From: Haloferax namakaokahaiae
Lineage (GTDB): Archaea > Halobacteriota > Halobacteria > Halobacteriales > Haloferacaceae
Assembly: GCF_042663225.1 (NCBI RefSeq)
Contig: NZ_JBHTAA010000005.1
Coordinates: 1,178,001-1,242,000, forward strand
Length of the DNA: 64,000 nt
Reading direction: 5' to 3'
In this document: positions 8,327 through 17,117 of the stretch, one piece after another
How the letters are laid out: every line of letters starts with the position of its first letter
How positions within the stretch are numbered: the stretch's first letter is position 1
Notes under the pieces: model-generated
What the model saw: the letters and a program-made list of their open reading frames with translations, nothing else
Told to the model about the DNA's origin: nothing
Databases searched by the model: none
Made by a program: the position numbers and the translations under genes

Positions 8327-8401
8327 TGGGCCCTATGGGGTTCGAACCCATGACCACCCGGTTATGAGCCGAGCGCTCTGACCAGACTGAGCTAAGGGCC
8401 C
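8327..8401 (-). tRNA. tRNA-Ile2 (anticodon CAU)
   Basis: A full 75-nt cloverleaf with a GGGCCCT/AGGGCCC acceptor stem, discriminator A and loop CTCATAA. The CAU anticodon could mean elongator Met. The acceptor and D-arm match the Ile2 type, and the haloarchaeal elongator tRNA-Met normally has an intron that is absent here. Ile2 reads AUA after C34 is changed to agmatidine. Confidence 0.75.
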
Positions 8402-8448
8402 GCACTCTGTTGGTTTTCTCGGCGTATTCTTATGTCTTAGCAAACGGA

Positions 8449-8471
8449 GTCGAGCACACCCAGTGCTCGAC
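8449..8471. other. stem-loop between tRNA-Asn and tRNA-Ile2
   Basis: A perfect 9-bp stem (GTCGAGCAC / GTGCTCGAC) with a 5-nt loop lies in the 89-bp spacer between two minus-strand tRNA genes. It could be a processing or termination structure in a joint transcript. Confidence 0.6.
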
Positions 8472-8490
8472 AATCGAGTTCGGAGAGAAG

Positions 8491-8594
8491 CGCCGCCGCC
8501 AGGACTCGAACCTGGGACCACCTCGTGACTGCGAAACCAGCCGGGACTGAAATTTCTTAACAGCGAGGTGCTCTACCAACTGAGCTACGGCGGC
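8491..8594 (-). tRNA. tRNA-Asn (GUU) with 31-nt intron, copy 1
   Basis: The cloverleaf is complete: acceptor GCCGCCG/CGGCGGC, D-arm stem GCTC/GAGC, anticodon stem CCTCG/CGAGG, T-arm stem CCAGG/CCTGG and discriminator G. The loop CTGTTA|A is interrupted after position 37 by a 31-nt intron, the canonical archaeal site cut by the EndA splicing endonuclease. The mature length is 73 nt. Confidence 0.85.
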
Positions 8595-8677
8595 TTACAC
8601 GCCAGTCTATTGGAGACAGTTTGAAGTGGATTTCGTTTCTCCGCGAAACCTAGGTGGTTGCAATGTGACAGCACCAC

Positions 8678-9160
8678 ATGCACAAGGATGCGTTCTACTT
8701 CGACCAGTTAGGAGAGACACATCTCCGTGGACAAGCAGCAGAAGCAATCGTCAAAGCCGCTTTTCTCCGTCGTGGAATACCCGTGCTCGTCCCCGAATAC
8801 GACAACGAACCCTACGACCTCGTCATCCAATTGGGCGACGAATTCCTCCGATTACAGGTCAAGACGGGATACGATTCAAACGAAGGGACTGTAACCTTCG
8901 AAACGGTGAGCACCCGCTCTCGTGCGAACGGGTACGAACGGTCACATTACGAGGACGCAATCGACTATTTCGCAGTGTACAGCCCAGAAGTCGAACAAAC
9001 ATATCTCGTCCACATCGACGACGCTGCGTCGGGAAAGATGCAACTCAGATACGAACCGCCGGCAAACAACCAACGAATCGGCATTAATTGGCACGAAGAC
9101 TACGCCCTCGATGCAGTGCTTTCCAAATTGTACGATAAACCAACGGCTCGAAGCGATTAA
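8678..9160 (+). CDS. PD-(D/E)XK nuclease-like protein between two tRNA-Asn genes
   Basis: The 160-residue protein matches the PD-(D/E)XK superfamily branch that includes group I intron-type endonucleases (PF11645-like). Glu22 is on helix 1, then Asp47 (Pro-Tyr-Asp-Leu-Val) and the Gln60-Val-Lys62 strand. The middle acidic residue is Gln, a substitution I recall in this branch, so activity is not assured. It is composed differently from its neighbours and is fully enclosed by the two tRNA-Asn copies. It is thus a candidate nuclease or recombinase of a tRNA-borne element; a resolvase-like or defensive role is possible. Confidence 0.7.
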   Translation: MHKDAFYFDQLGETHLRGQAAEAIVKAAFLRRGIPVLVPEYDNEPYDLVIQLGDEFLRLQVKTGYDSNEGTVTFETVSTRSRANGYERSHYEDAIDYFAVYSPEVEQTYLVHIDDAASGKMQLRYEPPANNQRIGINWHEDYALDAVLSKLYDKPTARSD

Positions 9161-9173
9161 TCGTAGAGAGAAG

Positions 9174-9277
9174 CGCCGCCGCCAGGACTCGAACCTGGGA
9201 CCACCTCGTGACTGCGGAACCAGCCGAAACTGAGATTCCTTAACAGCGAGGTGCTCTACCAACTGAGCTACGGCGGC
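9174..9277 (-). tRNA. tRNA-Asn (GUU) with 31-nt intron, copy 2
   Basis: The exons are identical to copy 1 at 8491-8594. The 31-nt intron sits at the same 37/38 site with about five substitutions. The identical exons and drifting introns show selection or gene conversion on the functional part, so both copies are likely active. Confidence 0.85.
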
Positions 9278-9410
9278 TTTCTGCACTCCATCGTATTCGA
9301 CGTTTATTCATAGGGCTTTCGTTTTCGCCCGACGGCTGAGAGGTGCCACCGTCTCTCGATGCGACGGGCGCACCGTCACGCTTTCGCCGTCCGGGCCGGA
9401 AGCGTGGGTA

Positions 9411-10750
9411 ATGACTGACTCGGACCTCGATAGGGTTATCGCGGCGGTCCGCGAGCGAATCGACCCCGACGAGGCGGAGCGTCGGGCGCTCTCGGACGCG
9501 GCGAGCGAACTCGAATCCCGCGTCCACGACGCCCTCGCCGACCTCTCCGTCGATGCCGACGTACTCCAAGTCGGGAGCACCGCTCGGGGGACGTGGCTCT
9601 CGGGTGACCGAGATATCGACCTCTTCGTTCGCTTTCCCGACGACCTCTCGCGCGAGGAACTCGAAACCTACGGCCTCGAAGTCGGCCACGCCGTCCTCCC
9701 GGATGGGCACGAGGAGTACGCCGAACACCCGTACGTCAAGGGGACCTACGATGGCTTCGACGTGGATTTGGTTCCGTGCTACGACGTGCCGACGGCTCCC
9801 GATATCCGCTCCGCAGTGGACCGCACGCCCTTCCACAACGCGTATCTCGTCTCCCACCTCGACGACGAACTCGCCGCCGACGTGCGCGTGTTCAAGCGCT
9901 TCTTGAAAGGCATCGGGGCGTACGGGAGCGACCTCCGCACTGAGGGTTTTTCGGGTTACCTCGCCGAGTTGCTGATTCTCGAATACGGTGGGTTCGAGTC
10001 GTTGCTCCGTGCCGCCGCCGACTGGACACCCCCCGTCTCGTTCGACCCGGAAGACCACGGGACGCGAACGTTCTCGGACCCGCTCGTCGTCATCGACCCG
10101 ACCGACCCCGAGCGAAATGTCGCCGCGGTCTGCTCGGCCGAGAACGTCGCCCGACTCCAACACTACGCCAGAGACGTCCTCGACGACCCTCGGGAGTCGC
10201 TCTTCTTCCGTGCCGACCCCGACCCGCTCGATTCTGAAGGCGTCCGAGAACAACTGGAGCGTCGGCAGACGACCCCCGCGGCAATCGTCTTCGACACCCC
10301 GGACCTCGTCGAGGACCAACTGTACCCGCAGCTCCGCAAATCGGTGTCGGGCGTCGCCGCCGAACTCGACCGACGCGACTTCGACGTGTTCAGAAAGGCG
10401 GCGTTCGCCAAGAATCGGGCAGTGCTGTTCTTCGAACTGGCCGTCGCGGAGCGCCCCACAGTCGAGCGCCACACCGGCCCGCCGGTCCACGTGCGACAGC
10501 ACGCAGAGGGCTTTTTCGACGCCTACGCGGACGACGACGAGGCGTACGGGCCGTTCCTCGACGGCGACCGATTCGTGGTCGAGCGAGAACGCGAGTTCAC
10601 CTCGGCCGAAGCGTTCCTCACGAGCGAGGCGCTCTTCGACGTCGCACTCGGCACACACGTCGAGGAGATTCTTCGAGCAGGCGAGTACGAGGTACTCGTC
10701 GGTGAGTCGGTCGCCCAACTCGCAGGAGAGTTCGGCGCAGAATTCGGGGC

Positions 10751-10772
<22 letters not shown>
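9411..10772 (+). CDS. cca: CCA-adding tRNA nucleotidyltransferase (archaeal class I)
   Basis: At 453 residues it has the usual length for the archaeal enzyme that builds or repairs the CCA end of tRNAs. The nucleotidyltransferase signature Gly-Ser-Thr-Ala-Arg-Gly-Thr-Trp followed by Gly-Asp-Arg-Asp-Ile-Asp-Leu-Phe holds the two metal-binding Asp residues, with the third in 'FDVDLVP'. All tRNA genes seen in this window lack an encoded CCA, so the enzyme is needed. Its 3' end overlaps the convergent deacetylase gene by 22 bp. Confidence 0.93.
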
Positions 10773-11763
<991 letters not shown>

Positions 11764-11764
<1 letters not shown>

Positions 11765-12195
11765 TATTCGAAGAGGGAAAAGTACGTCTCGATATCTTCG
11801 GCCTGTACGGTCCGGCGGTCGGCGTGGTGGGCGAGTTTCACCGCCGCACTCGCCACGTTGTGGGCGTAATCTTCGAGGATGTCCGCGAGGGCGATTCGAG
11901 CGTCCATTGAGACACGGTATTGGTCATCGATATTGAGCCGAGCGATACGGTCAATTGGTGCGATAGGAAGTTCGAGTTCGTCGCGGTCAACGATCTGTTG
12001 GACGCCGAAATCCTCGGCCATCAGCGTCTTTCTCCCGTCCGCCGTCGCGTGCTCCGCGGCGTCGATTGCCAGTTCCGAGCCGTGGACCTGAATCCGCTGA
12101 GCGAGCGCTTCTGCGGCCCCTGCACTCACTCTGAGGGAACCAGCGTTTTGCCGAATAATTTCGTCTACCGGGGCGAACGGTAGCTCGACACTCAT
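11764..12195 (-). CDS. hstA: archaeal histone, tandem double histone fold
   Basis: The 143-residue protein contains two histone folds in one chain (about 1-69 and 70-143), as in haloarchaea. Each fold has the 'LPxAPxxxIxR' start and an 'A-E-D' end. It has only two lysines, one in 'AVKLA' of fold 2 and one in the L2 loop 'GRKTL' of fold 1, where HMfB uses Lys53 to contact DNA. The ATG at 12195 is about 30 nt after a TATA element and is preferred to a GTG at 12201. It sits between rpa2 and the deacetylase. Confidence 0.9.
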
Positions 12196-12219
12196 ACCCA
12201 CATATCGGGAGTGTGCGGG

Positions 12220-12230
12220 GTATAATCCTT
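12220..12230 (-). promoter_or_regulatory. TATA box of the histone-deacetylase operon
   Basis: A minus-strand GATTATACC element is centred about 30 nt upstream of the histone ATG within the 84-bp gap after rpa2. The histone thus has its own promoter and a nearly leaderless mRNA. Confidence 0.55.
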
Positions 12231-12279
12231 TCCGTACTGAATCGTCAGGGATTTTATCAGAAATCGCGGTCGAGCCGAG

Positions 12280-13722
12280 TTATCGCTGTGCGCCGGTGTG
12301 GACTTCGACCGAGTCGGCGGCGATTCGGCCGTCGGTTTCGATGCCCTCTACGGTCACTTCGTCGCCGAGTCCGAGTTCGGCGTCCGTCTCGACCGTCTTC
12401 GTCTGGGTGCCGTCGTCGAGGATGACGGGGTTGCCCGCCTGCACGACGGTGCCGGTGAACTCGACTGCCTCGCCCGTCGCGGCCGAGGAGTCGTCATCGG
12501 AGCTACTGGTGTCGGTGCTGCTCGGTTTGTCGCCGTCGGAGAACGCACCGAGACCCTCGCTGTTCACAGAGGTCGCTTTCGCCTTCGATTCGGCTTCTTC
12601 GGTGACGCTCGTATCGGGCGCGTCGTCCATCACGGAGATGGTCGAGCGCCAGCCAGCGGAGGCTTCGAGGTCGTCCTGCCAGCCGTCCTTGATCTGCACG
12701 TCGGTGACGACGACGTAGTCGGCGAGGTCAACGTCGCTATCGGCGTGGTCGCCCCACATGGCGACGCGGATGTCGCCCGTCTCGTCCTTGACGCGGATGT
12801 TTCTGACCTGCCCCTGCGAGCCGTCGTCGCGGTCGAAGGTGCGCTTGCTGTCGGACTCGATGACGCCGCCGGCGATATCGGCCGTCTGGCCGATTTCGAG
12901 CGACGCGATGTCGGTCGTCTCGGGGACGTACTCGATGGACTCGTCGATGACTTCGACCGCGCCGCGCGAACCGACGTGGAGTTCGAGCGAGCCGTCGCGT
13001 TCGCGGACGTAGCCGTCCACGACTTCGACCGACTGGCCGGTTTCGAGTTCTTCGGCGAGGTCGGCGCGTTCGTCCCAGAGCGTCACGCGCACGCGACCCG
13101 TCGCGTCACCGAGCGAGAGGTTCGAGACGCGCCCCTCAGAACCGTCGTCGCGGTCGAAGGTGCGAATCGTCCCCGTATCGAGAATCTTCCCTTTGAGGTT
13201 CACGTCGGAGAGACCGAGCGCGAGGTCCTCGACTCGGTAGGTGTCGAGTACCTGTACATCGACTTCCGCTTCGATGTCCTCTTCGACCTTGCTGGCGCTG
13301 ACTTCGACGCCGTTGAAGCCGTCCTTCGGTCGGCCCGCGATTCGAAGCACCGTTCCGACTTCGAGGTTCTCCTCGGCACCGGCGGCCATCTCGTCCCACA
13401 GCGAGACGCGAATCCGACCCGTCTCGTCGGCGACTTCGATGTTGACGACCATACCGTCTTCGTCCTCGCCGTCGCGCTCGAACGTCCGAACGTCGCCGAT
13501 GCTGACGACCTTTGCGAGGAACTTCACGTCCTCCATGCCGGGTTCGATATCGGCGATACCGTTTACTTCCTCGTCGCGGAGTTCGTGCGCGATGAGCATC
13601 GCCGCCGTCTCCTCGTCGGCGAGTCCCCCCATCTGCTCGACCTTGTCGTTTACTGCGGCTTCGAACTCCTCGAACGGAACGTCCGTATCGAGGTCGTCGT
13701 ACACCTCGCGGATGACGCTCAT
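12280..13722 (-). CDS. rpa2: replication protein A, single-stranded DNA-binding protein with several OB folds
   Basis: The 480-residue protein has three OB folds in the first 320 residues, each with a 'TFERDG/TFDRDDGSEG...VRVxLWD' core that is easy to see three times. A Ser/Thr/Asp-rich linker follows, then a shorter fourth OB-like domain (about 400-475). It coats ssDNA in replication and repair. The lack of a zinc finger and the single-gene setting match Haloferax Rpa2, which I recall as essential. A short upstream ORF overlaps its start codon (see 13719-13781). Confidence 0.9.
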   Translation of the reverse strand: MSVIREVYDDLDTDVPFEEFEAAVNDKVEQMGGLADEETAAMLIAHELRDEEVNGIADIEPGMEDVKFLAKVVSIGDVRTFERDGEDEDGMVVNIEVADETGRIRVSLWDEMAAGAEENLEVGTVLRIAGRPKDGFNGVEVSASKVEEDIEAEVDVQVLDTYRVEDLALGLSDVNLKGKILDTGTIRTFDRDDGSEGRVSNLSLGDATGRVRVTLWDERADLAEELETGQSVEVVDGYVRERDGSLELHVGSRGAVEVIDESIEYVPETTDIASLEIGQTADIAGGVIESDSKRTFDRDDGSQGQVRNIRVKDETGDIRVAMWGDHADSDVDLADYVVVTDVQIKDGWQDDLEASAGWRSTISVMDDAPDTSVTEEAESKAKATSVNSEGLGAFSDGDKPSSTDTSSSDDDSSAATGEAVEFTGTVVQAGNPVILDDGTQTKTVETDAELGLGDEVTVEGIETDGRIAADSVEVHTGAQR

Positions 13723-13781
13723 CGGGCGTCACCACCCCATTCTGCAACCGTACCCCATCGGAGACCACACGTCGCATTCAT
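13719..13781 (-). CDS. possible 20-residue upstream ORF coupled to rpa2
   Basis: An ATG at 13781 opens a 20-codon frame whose TGA overlaps the rpa2 ATG as ATGA. A TATA-like element (CTTAAG) near 13808-13813 would place the transcript start at about 13784, making this short ORF leaderless and rpa2 the second frame on the mRNA. The peptide is Trp- and Gly-rich and has no recognised family. It may serve only for translational coupling, or be chance. Confidence 0.35.
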   Translation of the reverse strand: MNATCGLRWGTVAEWGGDAR

Positions 13782-13922
13782 ACTATGCTCGAACAGGGAA
13801 GGCCGGCGCTTAAGCATTGTTTTCCTCGTGGTTCGGCGGCCACCGGAATCGAACGACATAGCGCGATTGGGGCCGTCTTCGGACATGAACCTTCGCCCGA
13901 GATTCGCCCGAGAGCGGGACCT

Positions 13923-14423
13923 TCAGTTCGACTGTCCCGCCGGTGTCGCCTCGACGACGGTTCGCCGGCCGTTCGCGTCGTCGTGGACGACGACAATCTC
14001 ACCCGGCACGCCGTACTCGTAGGTGAGCGCCACCCGGTAGCCGAGTGGTTCGAGCGCCTCTGTGCACTCTTCTCCCTCCTCGCGGTTCTCGACGGTTTCG
14101 ACGACGAGACGCGTCGAATCGTCGTCCTCGTCGTATCGCGCGCTCGCCAGTCGTAGCCCGGAACAACCGTTTCGACCGACGACACAGCCGATAACGTCGA
14201 TCTTCGACTCGCTGAAGACGACCGTGGTCTCGCTCGCGTTACACTGGTCTGCTTCCTCGGGCGTCAGACTCGCTTCGACGAGCATCGGCTCGCTTGGTGT
14301 CTCAGTCGGCGTCGATGTCGTCGTCGTAGTCGGCGACGTCTCGGTCTCGGGAGAGGAGTCGCTCGTACACCCCGCAAGTGGGAGGCTGGCACCGACCGCG
14401 ACGAGCAGGGTGCGTCGTTTCAC
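13923..14423 (-). CDS. small secreted lipoprotein, unknown function
   Basis: The 166-residue protein begins with Lys-Arg-Arg and a hydrophobic stretch ending in a lipobox (Leu-Ala-Gly-Cys19), then a Thr/Ser/Glu-rich linker typical of haloarchaeal lipoproteins. The mature domain of about 110 residues has four Cys (in Asp-Gln-Cys, Gly-Cys-Val, Gly-Cys-Ser and Glu-Cys-Thr), which may form disulfides. No enzymatic motif is seen. Confidence 0.75.
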   Translation of the reverse strand: MKRRTLLVAVGASLPLAGCTSDSSPETETSPTTTTTSTPTETPSEPMLVEASLTPEEADQCNASETTVVFSESKIDVIGCVVGRNGCSGLRLASARYDEDDDSTRLVVETVENREEGEECTEALEPLGYRVALTYEYGVPGEIVVVHDDANGRRTVVEATPAGQSN

Positions 14424-14579
14424 TGGCGAGGGCTACGGAGGGGCCGAAAAAAGTCCTTGCGTCGGACCGTTGCCACGCGGGGTCGGTCGCCTCCCCGTGA
14501 CGTGGTCCCGCGGTTCACTGGCAGTTCACATCGTAACCGTCTTAAGTAACCGTGAGGTACGGAGTAATGCAGCAATCAA

Positions 14580-14652
14580 GTCCTGATAGGGTAGTGGACT
14601 ATCCTCCTGGCTTGCGGAGCCAGGGACCGGAGTTCAAATCTCCGTCAGGACG
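14580..14652 (+). tRNA. tRNA-Arg (GCG)
   Basis: A 73-nt cloverleaf with acceptor GTCCTGA/TCAGGAC, anticodon stem CTGGC/GCCAG around loop TTGCGGA (anticodon GCG, reading CGC/CGU) and discriminator G. It has no intron and no encoded CCA. Confidence 0.88.
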
Positions 14653-14660
14653 CTACATTT

Positions 14661-14711
14661 CCGGAAAACTAACCTCCGAGAGACCTCTGTGTCTCTCGGT
14701 CTGTTTTCCGG
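14661..14711. repeat. nested perfect hairpin after tRNA-Arg
   Basis: The outer stem CCGGAAAAC/GTTTTCCGG (14661-14669 with 14703-14711) encloses the inner stem CCGAGAGAC/GTCTCTCGG (14676-14684 with 14691-14699). Both are 9 bp and perfect. No poly-T run follows, so it is not a simple terminator. Confidence 0.8.
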
Positions 14712-14726
14712 TTATGCGTTCTCCAA

Positions 14727-14794
14727 GGAGATTTGAGCAAGGAGCGAAGCGAACGCAGTGAGTGAAGTGACTGAGTTCAAATCTCCGTCAGGAC
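14727..14794. repeat. T-arm hairpin with copy of tRNA-Arg 3' end
   Basis: 14727-14736 is a perfect 10-bp inverted match to 14777-14786. The latter is part of a 22-nt direct copy (14773-14794) of the last part of tRNA-Arg (14630-14651). The loop contains the GAGCGAAGCGAACG...GTGAGTGAAGTG motif shared with other tRNA tails in this window. Confidence 0.85.
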
Positions 14795-14907
14795 CATCCA
14801 AATCAACAGCCCTCTGTCTCCCGCTTCACGACCCGAGAAAACGCACTCACGAACCCCTCCCACCGGAGCGACCGCTCACGCCAAGCCACGAAAAACGAAC
14901 CCGCCGA

Positions 14908-15123
14908 TTACACGTCGTCGTACGGGGGTTCTGGCACAGTTGGGCCCTCCTCGTCGCGTCGGACAATCGAGGGTGTCGTCCGGGTCCGCTGCGGCCGTGG
15001 CCGTTCCTCTGACCGCGGTTTCCCAGCCCAATCGGCGTGGCACTCGGGGCAGTAGTTGCCCTTGTACGTTCGGGTGAACAGGTAGTTGTCACCACACCCG
15101 ATGCAGATTGGTGACTGGGTCAT
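14908..15123 (-). CDS. small zinc-ribbon protein
   Basis: The 71-residue protein has Cys-x2-Cys near the N-terminus (Cys7, Cys10) and Cys-Pro-Glu-Cys about 17 residues later, a four-Cys zinc ribbon. An Arg/Pro/Glu-rich tail follows. The ATG at 15123 places the first Cys pair immediately after the start, so longer versions of the frame are unlikely. It lies directly beyond the tRNA-Arg array, a typical place for accessory genes. The function is unknown. Confidence 0.6.
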   Translation of the reverse strand: MTQSPICIGCGDNYLFTRTYKGNYCPECHADWAGKPRSEERPRPQRTRTTPSIVRRDEEGPTVPEPPYDDV

Positions 15124-15269
15124 GGGGCGACACCTCGTGTGAGGGTTGCGGGGGTGGTCATGTGCTATCACACACCATATGTCTTCGAGAGGGATAAGTA
15201 TGCCCGCCCTACGACTGGTTAGCCAGACATTCCGCGGACTCTTTACTCGCCCGCGGTGAACTGTTTTGC

Positions 15270-15887
15270 ATGGACGATGCGCTCCGTGCCGGCGCCGCAA
15301 TCTACAACGCGGGAGCACACCGAGCGGCCCACGGTGCGTGGGAAAGTGTGTGGCTAACCCTCGACAAAGACTCCGACGACGAGCGCCTGCTCCACGGACT
15401 CATTCAGTTCACGGCCGCGGTTCACCACGCCCACGCGGGCAACGTCTCCGGGGCGACGGGACTCGCAACGAGCGCACAGGAGTACCTCGACGGACTCGAC
15501 GAGGACTACCGAGGACTCAACCTCGCCGACGTACGCGACTCGCTCGAACGTCTCGAATCAGACCCCGAGCAGGCCGTCGAAGACGGTGTCACAGCGCTCT
15601 ACGTCGATGGCGTCGCGGTGACGTACGACGACCTCGATTTCGACGCTATCGCGCTCGCGGCCGAGACGCTCGCCGAAGAGCTATCGGGGTACGACGACGC
15701 GGTCGTCGAGGACGCAATCGACTACGCCCGCGACGAGATTTCGACGGGAGTCAAAACGCAGTTCACGGCGATGGTCTTCGACTTCGTCGGCGACGAGACG
15801 CACCGTCCCCTCGTCTATCAGCGACTGTGCGAGCACGTCGATAGAAAACGACAACGAGAGAGTGACGTATCTGGGCTGTTCGACTAG
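15270..15887 (+). CDS. DUF309 family protein
   Basis: The 205-residue helical protein has the DUF309 signature near its N-terminus (His-Arg-Ala-Ala-His-Gly-Ala-Trp-Glu), where the His and Glu residues form a putative metal or ligand site. 'LLHGLIQFTAAVHHAHAGN' is the second conserved helix. DUF309 has no established function. The gene overlaps the convergent azf gene by 4 bp. Confidence 0.8.
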   Translation: MDDALRAGAAIYNAGAHRAAHGAWESVWLTLDKDSDDERLLHGLIQFTAAVHHAHAGNVSGATGLATSAQEYLDGLDEDYRGLNLADVRDSLERLESDPEQAVEDGVTALYVDGVAVTYDDLDFDAIALAAETLAEELSGYDDAVVEDAIDYARDEISTGVKTQFTAMVFDFVGDETHRPLVYQRLCEHVDRKRQRESDVSGLFD

Positions 15888-16672
15888 GCGTCTTCGATAG
15901 GTTCGCCTTCGAAGGTGTACTCGGCGGAGTTGTCGATTGGGTCGTAGCCGAGCACGTCGCGGGCGCGGTCGATAGAGTAGTACTTGCGGTCGTTATCCGA
16001 GATGCCGTAGACGATTTCGAACTCGTAGTCGGCCTCGACGCAACACTTGAACAGCTCGGCGCAATCGCGGTACGAGAGCCACATGGCTTGGCCGCGCTCG
16101 TACTCTCTGGGCGGGTGGTGCTGGGTGAGGTTTCCGATGCGGACGTTCACGACCGAGATGTCGTAGTGGTCGTGGTAGTAGCGGCCGATGGTCTCGCCCG
16201 TCGCCTTGCTCACGCCGTAGAGGTTGCTCGGCCGCGGGAGTTCCGACCCGTTGAGCCGGAAGTCGTGTTCCGGGCGGTACATATCGGGCGTTCGGTCTTC
16301 GGTCTCGTACGCGCCGACGGCGTGGTTCGACGACGCGAACGCGAACTTCTCGACGCCCGCATCGACGGCCGCCTCGTACATCTTCTGCGTGCCGTCGATG
16401 TTGTTTCGGAGCACGCTGTCCCACGGTGCCTCGGGACGCGGGTCGCCTGCGAGGTGAATCACGGCGTAGACGCCTTCCATGGCGTTCTTCACTGCGACTG
16501 CGTCGGTGATGTCCGCAACGAACACGTCGGTCGGATCGACCGAGTCGGGAATCTTCTCATCAGACAGTGGCTCGCGGTCTAACAACCGCCAGTCGTACGC
16601 GTCACCGATGTGTTTCAGTATCGCCTGGCCGACGCGCCCGCCAGCCCCCGTCAACAAAACCGGCTGGTCCAT
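15884..16672 (-). CDS. azf: NAD-dependent glucose-6-phosphate dehydrogenase (Azf type, SDR superfamily)
   Basis: The 262-residue protein has the Rossmann motif Thr-Gly-Ala-Gly-Gly-Arg-Val-Gly (8-15) and the SDR catalytic pair Tyr152-x3-Lys156. Its start and overall sequence correspond to the Haloferax enzyme that oxidises glucose-6-phosphate with NAD in the archaeal oxidative pentose phosphate pathway, unrelated to the classical enzyme. Without that match it would be called an extended NAD-dependent epimerase/dehydratase. Confidence 0.85.
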   Translation of the reverse strand: MDQPVLLTGAGGRVGQAILKHIGDAYDWRLLDREPLSDEKIPDSVDPTDVFVADITDAVAVKNAMEGVYAVIHLAGDPRPEAPWDSVLRNNIDGTQKMYEAAVDAGVEKFAFASSNHAVGAYETEDRTPDMYRPEHDFRLNGSELPRPSNLYGVSKATGETIGRYYHDHYDISVVNVRIGNLTQHHPPREYERGQAMWLSYRDCAELFKCCVEADYEFEIVYGISDNDRKYYSIDRARDVLGYDPIDNSAEYTFEGEPIEDA

Positions 16673-16772
16673 TCGAATCTACGTCCGACAAGGGAAGATA
16701 AGTAAGGACCGGTTCGCGCCCGAGGGCGCCCGCGACCGGCGAACTTTACCGTTGGCCGACAGACAGCGACCT

Positions 16773-17117
16773 ATGGTCACCGACCCGCAAGCCGCCTGCT
16801 TCGAAGCGGGCATCAAGTTCGGTTCGCTCTATCACCAGTTCGCCGGCACCCCGCTGTCGCCGTCGAGCGCCCGGAGTCTCGAACGCGCGATGGCCGAGTC
16901 CATCGAGAACCAACCGTACTGCGAGTCGGTCCGCGTCGAGATTCTCGACGACGCGCTGGAAGCCGAACTCAACGAGTCGTCGGCCGACTACACCGAACTC
17001 ACGGGCGAGTTCATGGAAGTCGAGATGCGCATCGAGTACGAGGGCGTGACGGTCCGAACGAAGATGGAGATGGAAGACGGCTATCCGCTGATGAAACTCG
17101 TCTCCGTCGAGGAATGA
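16773..17117 (+). CDS. mptD: dihydroneopterin aldolase, archaeal MptD family
   Basis: The 114-residue protein contains 'FEAGIKFGSLYHQF' and 'GTPLSPSSA', the conserved start of the archaeal MptD family (former DUF372). MptD cleaves 7,8-dihydroneopterin on the way to methanopterin or folate-type cofactors; haloarchaea use folates. The ATG at 16773 gives the usual length. The stop overlaps the Nudix start by 4 nt, suggesting one operon. Confidence 0.8.
   Translation: MVTDPQAACFEAGIKFGSLYHQFAGTPLSPSSARSLERAMAESIENQPYCESVRVEILDDALEAELNESSADYTELTGEFMEVEMRIEYEGVTVRTKMEMEDGYPLMKLVSVEE

Larger units (their letters stand above)
8483..9279 (-). repeat. 683-bp unit bounded by direct repeats that contain tRNA-Asn
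   Basis: About 114 bp (8483-8596) recur at 9166-9279 in the same orientation. Both copies contain a whole tRNA-Asn gene plus about 8 bp of 3' flank. The tRNA exons are identical, while the introns differ at about five positions. Between them lies one protein gene. The layout is that of a small element inserted at a tRNA gene with the tRNA regenerated at both ends, or of a tandem duplication. Confidence 0.8.

Noticed and set aside
8327..8401. Elongator tRNA-Met for the CAU tRNA
   Set aside because: The haloarchaeal elongator tRNA-Met usually has an intron, and the acceptor stem and D-arm fit the Ile2 type; still, the choice is not certain.
12298..14022. 574-codon plus-strand frame opposite rpa2
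   Set aside because: The minus strand shows three OB folds with repeated core motifs, so the plus-strand frame is a shadow.
14661..14711. Rho-independent terminator of tRNA-Arg
   Set aside because: The stem is far longer than a terminator, is nested, and is not followed by a U-tract; archaeal termination mostly uses T-runs.
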